From positions 62,001-126,000 of the forward strand of contig JADJTK010000019.1 in NCBI GenBank assembly GCA_016711225.1: a stretch of 64,000 bases of DNA, in the 5' to 3' direction. The translations under genes were made by a program, and so were the position numbers. This document shows, one piece after another, positions 34,769 to 43,227 of this stretch. Position 1 is the stretch's first letter, and every line of letters starts with the position of its first letter. Source of the DNA: Opitutaceae bacterium (GTDB lineage: Bacteria; Verrucomicrobiota; Verrucomicrobiia; Opitutales; Opitutaceae). The notes beneath the pieces are model-generated. The model saw only the letters and a list, made by a program, of their open reading frames with translations, was not told the DNA's origin and made no database searches.

Positions 34769-36859
34769 TTACGGGGCAGTCGTCACAACAAGGCGGACGA
34801 ACTTCCGCGTTTCGCCGGCAGAAATCGGCGCGAGCACCCGAAGCAACTCCACCTTCCCATCACCATCGACATCGCCGGTAACGACGCTCGGCGTGACCAC
34901 AAGCGGCGCCCACGTGGAGAGATCAGTGGAGGTCTCGTAGGCGAACGTGACCGCGGCGGTCTTGTTGCGCCGATGCGAAAACGCGCCGGCACCGTCGCTG
35001 AAGATCACGGAAGGGGTGGGCGCGATCGAAGGCAGAAGCGGACTCCCGCCTAATGCGTACTCGAGAAGATTAGAGAGGCCGTCGCCATCCGGGTCGGCGG
35101 AGAGCAGCGCCTCGGCCCCGGTCAGCCCGGCTGCGGCGGCCCAAGCGGCGTAGGGGCTCGTGGGTACGAACTCGTGGGCTCCGATGTCGGGCCGGGCATC
35201 GCGAGCGGCTCCCCGCAGATCGATCCCGATCGGATCAACTGCCGAACCGTTATCAATGGCGGCGCTGCCGGAGACGAGTCGGCCATCAAAGCTGGCAGCG
35301 TCGGCAAACGGGTCCTGCCCGGTGACGATCGCCGCCTCGCCTTGGGCCAGGGCGGCATCCCAGCGATGGTAGAGATTGTGGTCGAAACGTTCCGCGTGGA
35401 GCGGATTGATCCAGCCCCAGTTCGTATCCTGCCCGTGGAAGATGTTGTTGTAGATCTGGACGCCCGACGAGGCCGCGTAGGTGGGCAGCCCCACGGCAGA
35501 GCTGGCGCACGCGAGCGTGCGGTAGCGCCCCACGAACGAGTCGTTCTCGACATGGAGCATCGAGTTGTGCCGAAAGACGAAGCTGTGGCAGTAGTCCTTG
35601 AAGTGGATCGAAAAGCCGCCGCTCGGACCGAAAACATTGTTCTCCACCACAAAGTCGCGACTGACATGGATCTTGGTCTCGCGGTTCTGGAACATGATGC
35701 CCATCGCTTCGCAGTGGAAGATCGTGTTGCCGCGGATGGTCACGCCGACGTTCGCATCCACCGGTGCAGCGTCGGCCTCCGGATACAGATGCAGTCCGTC
35801 GCAGTGCCGGTTCCACACCGGCGGGGCGATGTCGTCCTCCCCGTCATCAAGATTATGGATGCGATTGCCCTCCACCAGCACCTGATCGCAACCGGTGAGC
35901 TGGACGCCGTCGTGGCAAATCTCGTGGATATGGTTGCGGCGGAAAACCAAATCGTTGCCGCGCGCCCCGATGCCCACAGCCGTCTCGGTGATGTCGCAGT
36001 CCTCCACGGTGATCGAGCGCCCCGCCCGCACGCTGACGGCCGCCTTTCCGATATCGGCCTCCGAGCCGCTCCACGGTCCGATCCGCCGGATCGCGCAGCG
36101 TTCGATTCGAATCAGGTCGCCGTCGGCGATCCGCACGCCGTCGGTGATCAGAAACCCGTGCAGTCGGAGGCGAAACTCGAAGTTGCCGTTGTAGACCACG
36201 CGCGAGTTGTTCCAGTTGCCGTGGGCATAGAACTGCCCGATCCGCGGGGTCGCTCCCGGCGCCGCCATGAGTGTGACCCAATCGGTATACGGCGTCGTGA
36301 TTTCACCGCCGGTGTAGTTGAAGCTGAGGTTCCCGTAATCGCCAGCGGCGAAGACGACGACTTCCCCGCCGCGCAGAAGCGGGCGGACTCGCGCGAAAGT
36401 CTGGTACGGCTTGGCCGCGGAGCCGTCGCCGGAGGCATCGCTGCCACTCACCGCATCGAGGTGGTAGCGCGCGGTGGCTGTATCGGGAAGCGGAAGTGCC
36501 TCGGCGGCGCGATAGGCGCTCATCCGGATGTGGCCCGCCGCCGAGGTGACGGTGCCGGTGTCGTCCGTGACTACGACCTTGTAGGCGGACCCGGCGTCCG
36601 CGCCATGAACGGCGGCGGTGTAGTGCCGGTCCTTGATGGCCCCGGCAATCGGCTGGTTATCTCGATACCACTGGTAGGTCACCTGCCCGGTGCCGGAGGC
36701 CACTACTCGGAAACCCGCAACCTGTCCCGGGAAGAAGGTATCCTCGCGCGGCTGGCTGTTGATCGTCGGCACGGCAGAGGCGAGGTACGCGAAGGAGGAG
36801 AGGATCCCGGGAGCAAAGGCCACCCGGAGGAAAGGCCACGGGAAACGGCGCATGGACAT
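34769..36859 (-). CDS. Exported right-handed beta-helix protein (paralogue B)
   Basis: A 696-residue paralogue of the downstream gene with the same order: signal peptide (FLRVAFAPGILSSFAYLASA), Ig-like domain (QVTYQWYRDNQPIAGAI), start of helix GSDASGDGSAAKPYQTFARV, beta-helix with VEGNRIHNLDDGEDDIA and FRHNSMLHVENDSF. It ends in the shared module YAAWAAAAGLTG, DPDGDGLSNLLEYALGG, KFVRLVVTTAP. Two adjacent ATGs (36859, 36853) could start it. It is first in the minus-strand array and divergent from cvpA (193-bp gap), so the array promoter probably lies there. Confidence 0.82.
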   Translation of the reverse strand: MSMRRFPWPFLRVAFAPGILSSFAYLASAVPTINSQPREDTFFPGQVAGFRVVASGTGQVTYQWYRDNQPIAGAIKDRHYTAAVHGADAGSAYKVVVTDDTGTVTSAAGHIRMSAYRAAEALPLPDTATARYHLDAVSGSDASGDGSAAKPYQTFARVRPLLRGGEVVVFAAGDYGNLSFNYTGGEITTPYTDWVTLMAAPGATPRIGQFYAHGNWNNSRVVYNGNFEFRLRLHGFLITDGVRIADGDLIRIERCAIRRIGPWSGSEADIGKAAVSVRAGRSITVEDCDITETAVGIGARGNDLVFRRNHIHEICHDGVQLTGCDQVLVEGNRIHNLDDGEDDIAPPVWNRHCDGLHLYPEADAAPVDANVGVTIRGNTIFHCEAMGIMFQNRETKIHVSRDFVVENNVFGPSGGFSIHFKDYCHSFVFRHNSMLHVENDSFVGRYRTLACASSAVGLPTYAASSGVQIYNNIFHGQDTNWGWINPLHAERFDHNLYHRWDAALAQGEAAIVTGQDPFADAASFDGRLVSGSAAIDNGSAVDPIGIDLRGAARDARPDIGAHEFVPTSPYAAWAAAAGLTGAEALLSADPDGDGLSNLLEYALGGSPLLPSIAPTPSVIFSDGAGAFSHRRNKTAAVTFAYETSTDLSTWAPLVVTPSVVTGDVDGDGKVELLRVLAPISAGETRKFVRLVVTTAP

Positions 36860-37052
36860 GGCGCCACTGAGACAAGGGGTCCAGAAGGGTCAACGCGGGC
36901 CCCGGCCTGGGCGGGGATTTACGCTCTTGGAACACCGGAGCCTCCCGGCGCAGCGCGGTCAAATCGGCTCGCGTAGCCGCCAGCTGAGAACGAAGCTCCC
37001 GGGCAACGGAGCGCCGCACGCTTCGCCACCCCTTCCTGCAGAGCTTACACCC

Positions 37053-37901
37053 ATGACCGTCATCTGGATCAGCCTCGCCGCGGTGTTGTTGTTCATCTTC
37101 ATCGGATACCGGCGCGGTATCTTGCGGATCCTCGCCCTAATCGGCGCTCTGCTGCTGGCCGGATTGGCAGCGATCCCGCTGGGCGCGTCGCTCCTGCCCC
37201 TGGTGCAGCGGGCCGGCTTCATCCCGCGGGCCTTGATGCCGATCGCCGCTCCGCTGGCCGCCGGGCTGGTGGTCTTCATTGTGCTTTCCGGCGTCGCGTC
37301 GTGGCTGCTGAGCCGTCGCGAGCTGGGGCGCGAGGCGCAGAAGCTACCGCGAATGGAGCCGTGGGAGAAGCTCGGCGGCGCGGTGCTGGGCGGGCTCTGG
37401 GGCTGTACGCTTGTGGTGTTGGTGCTAACAGGGTTACACCTGCTGGGTCGGGTGGACCAGGAACTCGCCCAAGCAACCGGCGAAACCCAGAAGGCGGAAG
37501 CAGCCGAGTCGGTTCCCGCCGCAAACACCCCGCGAAATGCCTACCAGCAGCTCAACCAGCAGATCGACGCTTCGCCCCTCGCCACCATCGTCCAGCAGGT
37601 AAACCCCGCCGAGGAGCGTGTAGCCAAGGTTTTCGGCAACCTCGCGAAAGTCACCAGTGACCCGGTGCTTCTGGAGCATCTCCGCACCCATCCCTCCATC
37701 GCCCGGCTCACGAATCTGCCGCAGCTAAAGGCCGTTGCCCAGGATCCGGAGATCCAGCGGCTGCTTCGCGAGCGGCAGTACTATGCGTTGCTCGACGATC
37801 CTAAGCTGGCGGGCTTGTTGGAAGACAAGGCTTTGGTAGAAGAATGCCGAAAGGTAGACCTTGAAGCAGTTCTGGCCGAAGTGCAGCAATCCGCCCGTTA
37901 G
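37053..37901 (+). CDS. CvpA-family inner-membrane protein
   Basis: A 282-residue protein whose first 150 residues carry four hydrophobic segments in the CvpA pattern (RRGILRILALIGALLLAGLA; EPWEKLGGAVLGGLWGCTLV). The rest is a soluble, Gln/Leu-rich helical tail (VFGNLAKVTSDPVLLEHLRT, DPEIQRLLRERQYYALLDDP) unusual for short CvpA proteins. CvpA is linked to colicin V production and envelope homeostasis; the mechanism is not settled. ATG at 37053. Monocistronic by position. Confidence 0.75.
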   Translation: MTVIWISLAAVLLFIFIGYRRGILRILALIGALLLAGLAAIPLGASLLPLVQRAGFIPRALMPIAAPLAAGLVVFIVLSGVASWLLSRRELGREAQKLPRMEPWEKLGGAVLGGLWGCTLVVLVLTGLHLLGRVDQELAQATGETQKAEAAESVPAANTPRNAYQQLNQQIDASPLATIVQQVNPAEERVAKVFGNLAKVTSDPVLLEHLRTHPSIARLTNLPQLKAVAQDPEIQRLLRERQYYALLDDPKLAGLLEDKALVEECRKVDLEAVLAEVQQSAR

Positions 37902-38114
37902 TTAAATCCTGCCCTTCATGGGAACACCTTTGTGGCGACGCTGTGCTGTTTGTTGAGGTTTTCGGGGCTAGCCTACCGGTCTCGCCCTTACACACAGCCT
38001 AAACTCAACCCAGGAGGCTGTGGCTGAGGTCTGGATGGCTCAAGTGGTGGCAGCTTTGGCCGAAGTATCATAGAGTGCTCCTGTGCCCCCTGCGCCAATC
38101 TGGTGTGTTCCAAT

Positions 38115-38900
38115 ATGTCGCCTGAAACCCCTCCTGTGCCCGGCTCGCGAGTGAAATCTGCTCCGGGTTTGCCCCTGTCCTCGGTGGATCTGCTGCGATC
38201 GTTGTTGGAAGGCTCCCCGGATGCGATCTACTTCAAAGATCTTGAAAGCCGGTTTGTGATGATTAGCCGCGGGCTGGCTCGCCTGCTCGGGCTGGCGGAT
38301 CCGCAGGAAGCCTACGGGAAGCGCGACCATGATTTCTTCACCCAAGAGCATGCCGCGCAGGCACTTGCCGACGAGAGGCAGATCATGGAGACCGGTGAAC
38401 CGGTGATCGATCAGGTCGAGAAGGAGACTTGGCCGGATGGGCGCATCACCTGGGCTTCGAGTACCAAGCTTCCTCTTCGCGATGCCGCCGGCAAGACCGT
38501 TGGCACTTTCGGAATCTCTCGTGATATCACCGCGCGCAAGATTGCCGAACAACGTCTGCAACAGGCGCAACAGGAGCTACTGAGAGCTTCTCAACGAGCG
38601 GCCGTTGCTGAATTCGCCGCCGGGGTTTTCACTCAAGCACTTGGCATGTTGGAACATGCCCAGATCAAAACCGACCGTCTCCGTCGTCGGGTTCATCGTA
38701 CTCAGGTAGACGCTATGGGCACACTCGCCAGTCAACTGGTCGCTCAACTAGCCACCGGTACCTTGGAGCAAGCCCTTGCCACCAATCTTTGCGTTATGGT
38801 TACCGCAGCAGCAGCTGAGCAAAAAGCGTTTGTCGAGGACATCGACGAGCTTCATCACAGCCTCAAGCAGCTCACCCGCATCCTTGCGCTGCCGAAATGA
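38115..38900 (+). CDS. PAS-domain protein with degenerate histidine-kinase dimerisation region
   Basis: About 262 residues. The PAS domain (about 25-145) has SSVDLLRSLLEGSPDAIYFK, a DHDFF motif and a PAC end GTFGISRDITARKIAE. A coiled coil leads to RAAVAEFAAGVFTQALGMLE, which aligns with the kinase consensus 'AGMAEVATGVLHNVGN' but lacks the histidine. The C-terminus EQKAFVEDIDELHHSLKQLT matches the last DHp helix. No HATPase domain follows. It may therefore act as a sensor or dimerisation partner rather than a kinase. A GTG at 38103 is an alternative start. Confidence 0.72.
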   Translation: MSPETPPVPGSRVKSAPGLPLSSVDLLRSLLEGSPDAIYFKDLESRFVMISRGLARLLGLADPQEAYGKRDHDFFTQEHAAQALADERQIMETGEPVIDQVEKETWPDGRITWASSTKLPLRDAAGKTVGTFGISRDITARKIAEQRLQQAQQELLRASQRAAVAEFAAGVFTQALGMLEHAQIKTDRLRRRVHRTQVDAMGTLASQLVAQLATGTLEQALATNLCVMVTAAAAEQKAFVEDIDELHHSLKQLTRILALPK

Positions 38901-39103
38901 CTTCTTTGAACCCACTCGGTTTCTAGACCTGTTGATTGGCATGAACTGTCGGTAATCAGCTGAGTCGGTGCGGTTCAGACGCTCGTTCGTAACGCAGTTA
39001 CTTGTCCGGGGTGAAGACCACCCGATCCGCTGTCATCAACCATGGCAGTAGTTCGATACGAGTTGCCCTTTCCCAAGGGCCAGAGGCTCGATCGCCTCTC
39101 CTA

Positions 39104-39138
39104 AAGACAAAAACGCCGCCGGAACACCTCCGGCGGCG
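39104..39138 (-). terminator. dnaN: Rho-independent terminator of dnaN
   Basis: Perfect 10-bp GC-rich stem (39114-39123 with 39129-39138, 5-nt loop), followed on the minus strand by a TTTTTGTCTT run. It lies 21 nt past the dnaN stop. Confidence 0.85.
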
Positions 39139-39159
39139 CAGAAAGAAAACGAAACGCCC

Positions 39160-40284
39160 TCAGCTCAAGCGCACAGGCATGATTACGCAGAGGAAGTTCT
39201 CCAGAGTTTTGAAAACACCCGGACTCACTTCGTCCTTAAGCTCGAAAAAGACCTGGTCCTTGTTCAACGCTCGCAGCGGATCCATCATGAACTGGGGATT
39301 AAAAGCCACTTGCAGCTCCGGACCACTGTATTCGATAGCCATCGACTCATGAGATTCACCTACTTCGGGACTTGAAGCAGAAATCTCGAGCAGATTGCTG
39401 CTCAATTTGAGCTTCACCGAATTGGACTTCTCGCTGGTGACCAACGCCGCACGATGGATGCACTGCAAAAACAGCTCACGCTCCAATTTGATGCGCTGAT
39501 GGGTTTCCTTCGGAACCACCTGATTAAAATTCGGGTAGTTGCCATCCACCACCTTTGAGAAGAGGTAGATGCTGTCGACCAGCCCATTGTCTCCCACTTT
39601 GTCGGTACCAATTTGAAACGCAGAACGTTTCTCGGACAGGGCGAGACGAACCTTGGTCCCCTTATCGAGCAAGCGGACTAACTCACTGACCGTCTTCGCC
39701 GGCAGGATGATGCTGCCCGTGCCTTCAGGAGCAGCAAGATCCTTACTAGTCAAAGCCAAGCGGCGCCCATCAGTGGCCACCAAGGTGAGCTTTTCGTCGC
39801 GGAAATTGAAATAAACGCCATTGAGGATGTAACGCGTCTCATCGGAAGACTGCGCATAGGACACGCTCTTGAGCATCGTCGCCAACTCCTCCTGCTCCAG
39901 GGCCACCGATTTCTCATCGGCAAACTCCGGCATCGGTGGGAACTCTTCCTTGCCCATGCCCATGATCTTGAAGACCGAGCCGCCGGAGGTGACTTTGGCC
40001 TGGTGATTCGGTGTCGTCTCGATGGTGACATCGACATTGGGCAGCTCACGCACGATGGTGGCGAGACGCTTCACGGGCAAGGTGAGGGCTCCGGGGTCCT
40101 TAACCTCAGCTTTGATTTTGCAGCGAATCCCAAGGTCGAGATTGGTCGTGGCGAGGGAGATGTGGTCCTTGTCCGCCTCGATCAGCACATTGCTGAGGAT
40201 GGGCATCGTGGCTTTGGAGCCCACGACGTTGAGCACCTGGGCAAGGCCGTTGCTGAAGTGGTCGCGGTTGATCTTGAATTTCAT
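39160..40284 (-). CDS. dnaN: DNA polymerase III subunit beta (sliding clamp)
   Basis: A 374-residue clamp, normal length, with three repeated clamp domains: start MKFKINRDHFSNGLAQVLNV, middle SSDETRYILNGVYFNFRDEK and LVATDGRRLAL, end FLCVIMPVRL. It encircles DNA and tethers polymerase III and many repair proteins through its hydrophobic pocket. Neither dnaA nor recF is adjacent, unlike the classical dnaA-dnaN-recF cluster; pssA lies upstream instead. A strong terminator follows. Base composition is less GC-rich than neighbouring genes, consistent with a highly expressed conserved gene. Confidence 0.97.
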   Translation of the reverse strand: MKFKINRDHFSNGLAQVLNVVGSKATMPILSNVLIEADKDHISLATTNLDLGIRCKIKAEVKDPGALTLPVKRLATIVRELPNVDVTIETTPNHQAKVTSGGSVFKIMGMGKEEFPPMPEFADEKSVALEQEELATMLKSVSYAQSSDETRYILNGVYFNFRDEKLTLVATDGRRLALTSKDLAAPEGTGSIILPAKTVSELVRLLDKGTKVRLALSEKRSAFQIGTDKVGDNGLVDSIYLFSKVVDGNYPNFNQVVPKETHQRIKLERELFLQCIHRAALVTSEKSNSVKLKLSSNLLEISASSPEVGESHESMAIEYSGPELQVAFNPQFMMDPLRALNKDQVFFELKDEVSPGVFKTLENFLCVIMPVRLS

Positions 40285-40497
40285 GCGCGTCGGGCCGGGT
40301 GATTAGGGGTGGTTGCTGACAAGAGAGTGGAAAGGGAGAAGAAGTAACAACAGATTATTATTACTATTATGGGGTGTGAATAACGCGGATTCCCCGATTG
40401 CAGAGGCTGTTTTGAGAGGAGAGAGGGGTGACGCTTGGAGCTGTGAGCAACTTTGCCGGCATTGTCTGGAAAGAGGTGGTTGTGCGCGGCCGGGCGT
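40285..40497 (-). promoter_or_regulatory. dnaN upstream region with AT-rich tract and DnaA-box-like 9-mer
   Basis: Holds an AT-rich tract (40351-40370, ATTATTATTACTATTAT core) and TGTGAATAA at 40375-40383, one mismatch from the reverse complement of the DnaA box TTATCCACA. Only one such box is seen, so this may be a dnaN promoter controlled by DnaA rather than an origin. Confidence 0.3.
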
Positions 40498-41403
40498 TTA
40501 CCGAGAAGTTGTCGGTGACTTGCTCACAGGCTCTTTGCGAAGAACCCGGCCCGTTTTTGAAGTGCCCATCCGGCGTACATGGCGACCGATGCCAAAGCAG
40601 ATGTAGCCGAGGAAAAGGACGAAAAACGCGATTTCCTGCAGTTTCCAGGCGATCACCCCCATGATGAGCAACAGGATGAAAGTCCAAAGGCGGGTTTTGG
40701 TGTGCCAGTCTACCTGCTTGAACGTGGGATAACGGATGGTGCTCACCATTAGCATCGAAATGAGCAGCAGGAGCAGCGGCAGAGCAAAGGTCGTTTTTTG
40801 AAGCGAACGTTCGTTGTCGGCGAGGTGCAACAGCAACAGCACCAGCGAGGCCACGGCTCCGGCGGCTGCCGGCACCGGCAAACCAAGGAAGTCCTTGTTC
40901 GATTCGTGATCAGAGCGATGCAGCAGCGGATTGGTGATCACGTTGAAGCGCGCCAAACGTACCGCGGCGCACAGAAGGTAGATGAAAGCGACAAACCACC
41001 CAAATTCACGAAACCACTGGTAGCCTTCTTGCGGAGCCAGAATGAGGAAGAAGACCATCAACGCCGGTGCTATGCCGAAGGAGACGACATCCGCCAAGGA
41101 ATCGAATTCCGCTCCGAACAACGACGTACGTCCTCCCATGCGGGCCAAACGACCGTCAAGCGAGTCGAAGAGCACTGCTGCAAGAATCAACCAGACCGCG
41201 TAGATGTAGTAGTCCCGTGGCTCGTGACCTGGATGTGCTTGAGCATAAGCGCCACCGTCGGAAAGCAGTCGGGCTTGGATGCATTTGATCACTGCGCCGA
41301 AACCGCAAAGCAGATTGCCCGCCGTCATCAGGTTTGGCAGGAAATAGATCCGGCTGGCCTGGGTAACGTTATAGGGGTTCTCGCGCGACTTGAGATCCGA
41401 CAT
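40498..41403 (-). CDS. pssA: CDP-diacylglycerol--serine O-phosphatidyltransferase
   Basis: A 301-residue inner-membrane enzyme making phosphatidylserine from CDP-diacylglycerol and L-serine. The CDP-alcohol phosphotransferase signature is intact: DSLDGRLARMGGRTSLFGAE followed by FDSLAD. Several hydrophobic helices follow (AVASLVLLLLHLA, PLLLLLISMLMV, LWTFILLLIMGVIAW). The N-terminus RIYFLPNLMTAGNLLCGFGA is the usual first helix. ATG at 41403, 20 nt after the RelE-like gene, so they are probably co-transcribed. Confidence 0.9.
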   Translation of the reverse strand: MSDLKSRENPYNVTQASRIYFLPNLMTAGNLLCGFGAVIKCIQARLLSDGGAYAQAHPGHEPRDYYIYAVWLILAAVLFDSLDGRLARMGGRTSLFGAEFDSLADVVSFGIAPALMVFFLILAPQEGYQWFREFGWFVAFIYLLCAAVRLARFNVITNPLLHRSDHESNKDFLGLPVPAAAGAVASLVLLLLHLADNERSLQKTTFALPLLLLLISMLMVSTIRYPTFKQVDWHTKTRLWTFILLLIMGVIAWKLQEIAFFVLFLGYICFGIGRHVRRMGTSKTGRVLRKEPVSKSPTTSR

Positions 41404-41423
41404 GGGGCAGGGGGGCGCGGGGG

Positions 41424-41774
41424 TTACTTGGTGAGACTCTCGAGGTATTTCCAGAACTTCGAGTGCTGCTCAACCAGTTGTTGATCGCTCACCGGGAGCT
41501 TTGTGCGAAAAAGAAAATCCTCGAGGGAGTTGCGATGCAGAATCCACTGCACGTGCAGCGTATCCTCCTTTCGCTCGAAATAGAAGCGAAAGTCCCCGGA
41601 GCGGAGGCGGTAGAAGGTGCGTCCCTCACGATTGAACACGCCCAGCGGCTCGCGCGGCTGCGCCAATTGCGCGGCCGTTAGGCTGCTGAGCGGCTCGATC
41701 ACCTCGAGCTGGGCCAGCTGATCGAGCTTGTTCAGCTCTTTGACGCTCTGATCGGAAAACGTGACCTGAAACAT
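41424..41774 (-). CDS. RelE/ParE-like fold protein
   Basis: A 116-residue protein. FQVTFSDQSVKELNKLDQLA, PLGVFNREGRTFYRLRSGDF and RFYFERKEDTLHVQWILHRN follow the RelE/ParE order (two helices, then strands with a conserved R-x-x-D-F-R-F). No antitoxin gene is adjacent. Its stop is 20 nt before pssA, suggesting a housekeeping or regulatory use of the fold instead of a classical toxin. Start ATG at 41774; the frame is open 26 codons further without family sequence. Confidence 0.7.
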   Translation of the reverse strand: MFQVTFSDQSVKELNKLDQLAQLEVIEPLSSLTAAQLAQPREPLGVFNREGRTFYRLRSGDFRFYFERKEDTLHVQWILHRNSLEDFLFRTKLPVSDQQLVEQHSKFWKYLESLTK

Positions 41775-42329
41775 GGATGGGCGCCCTGCCGCGGGGCTAG
41801 CGGTTTGCGACTCGGCAAATGTCAGCGCCCGTTCTCCGGCCGGCAATCCCAAATCGGGGGGGGCGAAGCCCTGTCGCCGTTGTTGCCCACTCGGCCTTCT
41901 GGCTGGCAGCCGAAGAACCTACAAAAATGAAATGGGCTTGACGAAGGGTGCTGCTGAGCGGTGACCCTGCGTGGCCTTCTCCATCGCTGTACCTCGGTGG
42001 TGGCGGCGCTGGCGAACCACGGTGGTTGATCTGGGGCTCCGACCAAAGAGAGGCACCGCTGGCAGCGTATTGCCCGAGTGCGAGTGCCCGCTGGCACAGG
42101 TTTCGCCCGACAGCGTTCTCGCCATTGGACGGATACCGGCCACGCGATGCATCCCGGACACTCCAGGCGGCCCCGCGCCCGACATCGTAGCAAAGTTAGC
42201 ACAGAATGTATTTCGGTTTCAGTTGCGCGCGGTCTGTATCTGCTATCCCATTAGTCGTCCCGGCTTCCAGCTGGGGCACCGCTGTACAGCCCCCCTAGAC
42301 ACGCGGCTAAACACAACACCGTAGCTACA
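41775..42329. other. Intergenic region
   Basis: No supported gene in 555 bp. It must contain the promoters for the RelE-pssA unit (leftwards) and for the small exported peptide (rightwards). Confidence 0.4.
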
Positions 42330-42596
42330 ATGAAATACCTCAAAGCAATGTTCGCCGGCGCAGCTCTTCTCGCCGGCTCCCTCGCATTCGGCGGCAACCA
42401 GGATGCCGTCGCTCTCACCGACAGCCAGATGGATCAGGTTACCGGCGAGTACGTCCTGATCTTCATCGATTGGGACGGCTCAAACTACCACGACACCGTC
42501 TACGAGTATCCGGAAGGCGGCGGCCGCCACACCTACGGGACCGTTTATTATCGTGGCGGCCCCCTTGGTGGCATTCTCTACAGCTTCCGCATGTGA
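42330..42596 (+). CDS. Small exported Tyr/Gly-rich peptide with bacteriocin-leader-like motif
   Basis: An 88-residue protein. A signal peptide (about 1-22, MKYLKAMFAGAALLAGSLAF) is followed by LTDSQMDQVTGE (29-40), which resembles the 'LSDxELDxVxGG' leaders cut by C39 peptidases. The mature part is rich in Tyr and Gly (YVLIFIDWDGSNYHDTVYEY, YGTVYYRGGPLGGILYS). Composition suits a self-associating or surface-exposed peptide. It is followed by a strong terminator and faces a C39-like peptidase gene. The start has no strong Shine-Dalgarno. Function is inferred from context only. Confidence 0.65.
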   Translation: MKYLKAMFAGAALLAGSLAFGGNQDAVALTDSQMDQVTGEYVLIFIDWDGSNYHDTVYEYPEGGGRHTYGTVYYRGGPLGGILYSFRM

Positions 42597-42616
42597 TTAG
42601 CTGAACAGTTTCTTCC

Positions 42617-42645
42617 AGGGAGGCGTGAAGACGCCTCCCTTTTTT
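42617..42645 (+). terminator. Rho-independent terminator of the small peptide gene
   Basis: Perfect 10-bp stem AGGGAGGCGT (42617-42626) / ACGCCTCCCT (42631-42640), GAAG loop, then a six-T run. On the opposite strand no T-run follows, so it serves the peptide gene only. Confidence 0.93.
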
Positions 42646-42675
42646 GTGCTTCGACTCGGGCCTCCGCGTGCCCGG

Positions 42676-43227
42676 TCACTTCGCGAATACGAGGCAGTAC
42701 CCCGTCCACTCCTTGAGGAAGCGGTCCAGGGGAAGGCGTACACGCCCGCGAGCGGGATCGAGCAGCAGTATCTCCCGCTCCCCGATGGAGCCCAGGACAC
42801 AGAAATGCCGCTGTCCTTTGATCACCAAGTGCAGCAGAACCGGCCCCTTGGCATCACGCAGACCCTGCAGTGTCATTTGGTAGCCTTTGCAGATGACCTT
42901 TTGCATGGCGGCCGCCTGCTGCAGATCGCGCAGCGAGAATCCCACTGTCTCAATGCGTTTCTTCCGCTCGGCCGGCTGCTTCGCCAGAAAGCCGGTAATA
43001 AGCTCTGGTTCACCCAGCGACTGGCCATACGAGCGATTGAGCACTGTGGCCAACGACGCCATGCCGCAGGAAAACTCCAGCCGTTGCTTGACGATCCCGC
43101 TGTCGCGCAGCGCCACCCACGGACGGACAGCGCCGGCACTTCTGGCCCCCGCCACAGCGGCCGACCAAGTCGTCAGGAAGACGGCTACGGCCAGCAGCAG
43201 AGGAATTCGTCTCGGCGGCAGTCTCAT
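42676..43227 (-). CDS. Membrane-anchored/exported C39-like cysteine peptidase
   Basis: A 183-residue protein with an N-terminal signal anchor (IPLLLAVAVFLTTWSAAVAG). The C39 catalytic pattern is complete by eye: Q48 and C54 in KQRLEFSCGMASLATVL, H141 in KGQRHFCVLG, D157 in LLLDPARG. C39 domains cut leaders after Gly-Gly-like sites. Stand-alone exported ones occur beside outer-membrane barrels in fibre systems (FapD in Pseudomonas, FilD in Acinetobacter). Its ATG overlaps the stop of the upstream beta-barrel gene (ATGA), so the two are coupled. Confidence 0.85.
   Translation of the reverse strand: MRLPPRRIPLLLAVAVFLTTWSAAVAGARSAGAVRPWVALRDSGIVKQRLEFSCGMASLATVLNRSYGQSLGEPELITGFLAKQPAERKKRIETVGFSLRDLQQAAAMQKVICKGYQMTLQGLRDAKGPVLLHLVIKGQRHFCVLGSIGEREILLLDPARGRVRLPLDRFLKEWTGYCLVFAK

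Noticed and set aside
32773..36976. Two long plus-strand frames opposite the beta-helix genes
   Set aside because: Low-complexity Val/Asp/Arg-rich translations and antisense position to genes with clear signal peptides and domains; shadows.
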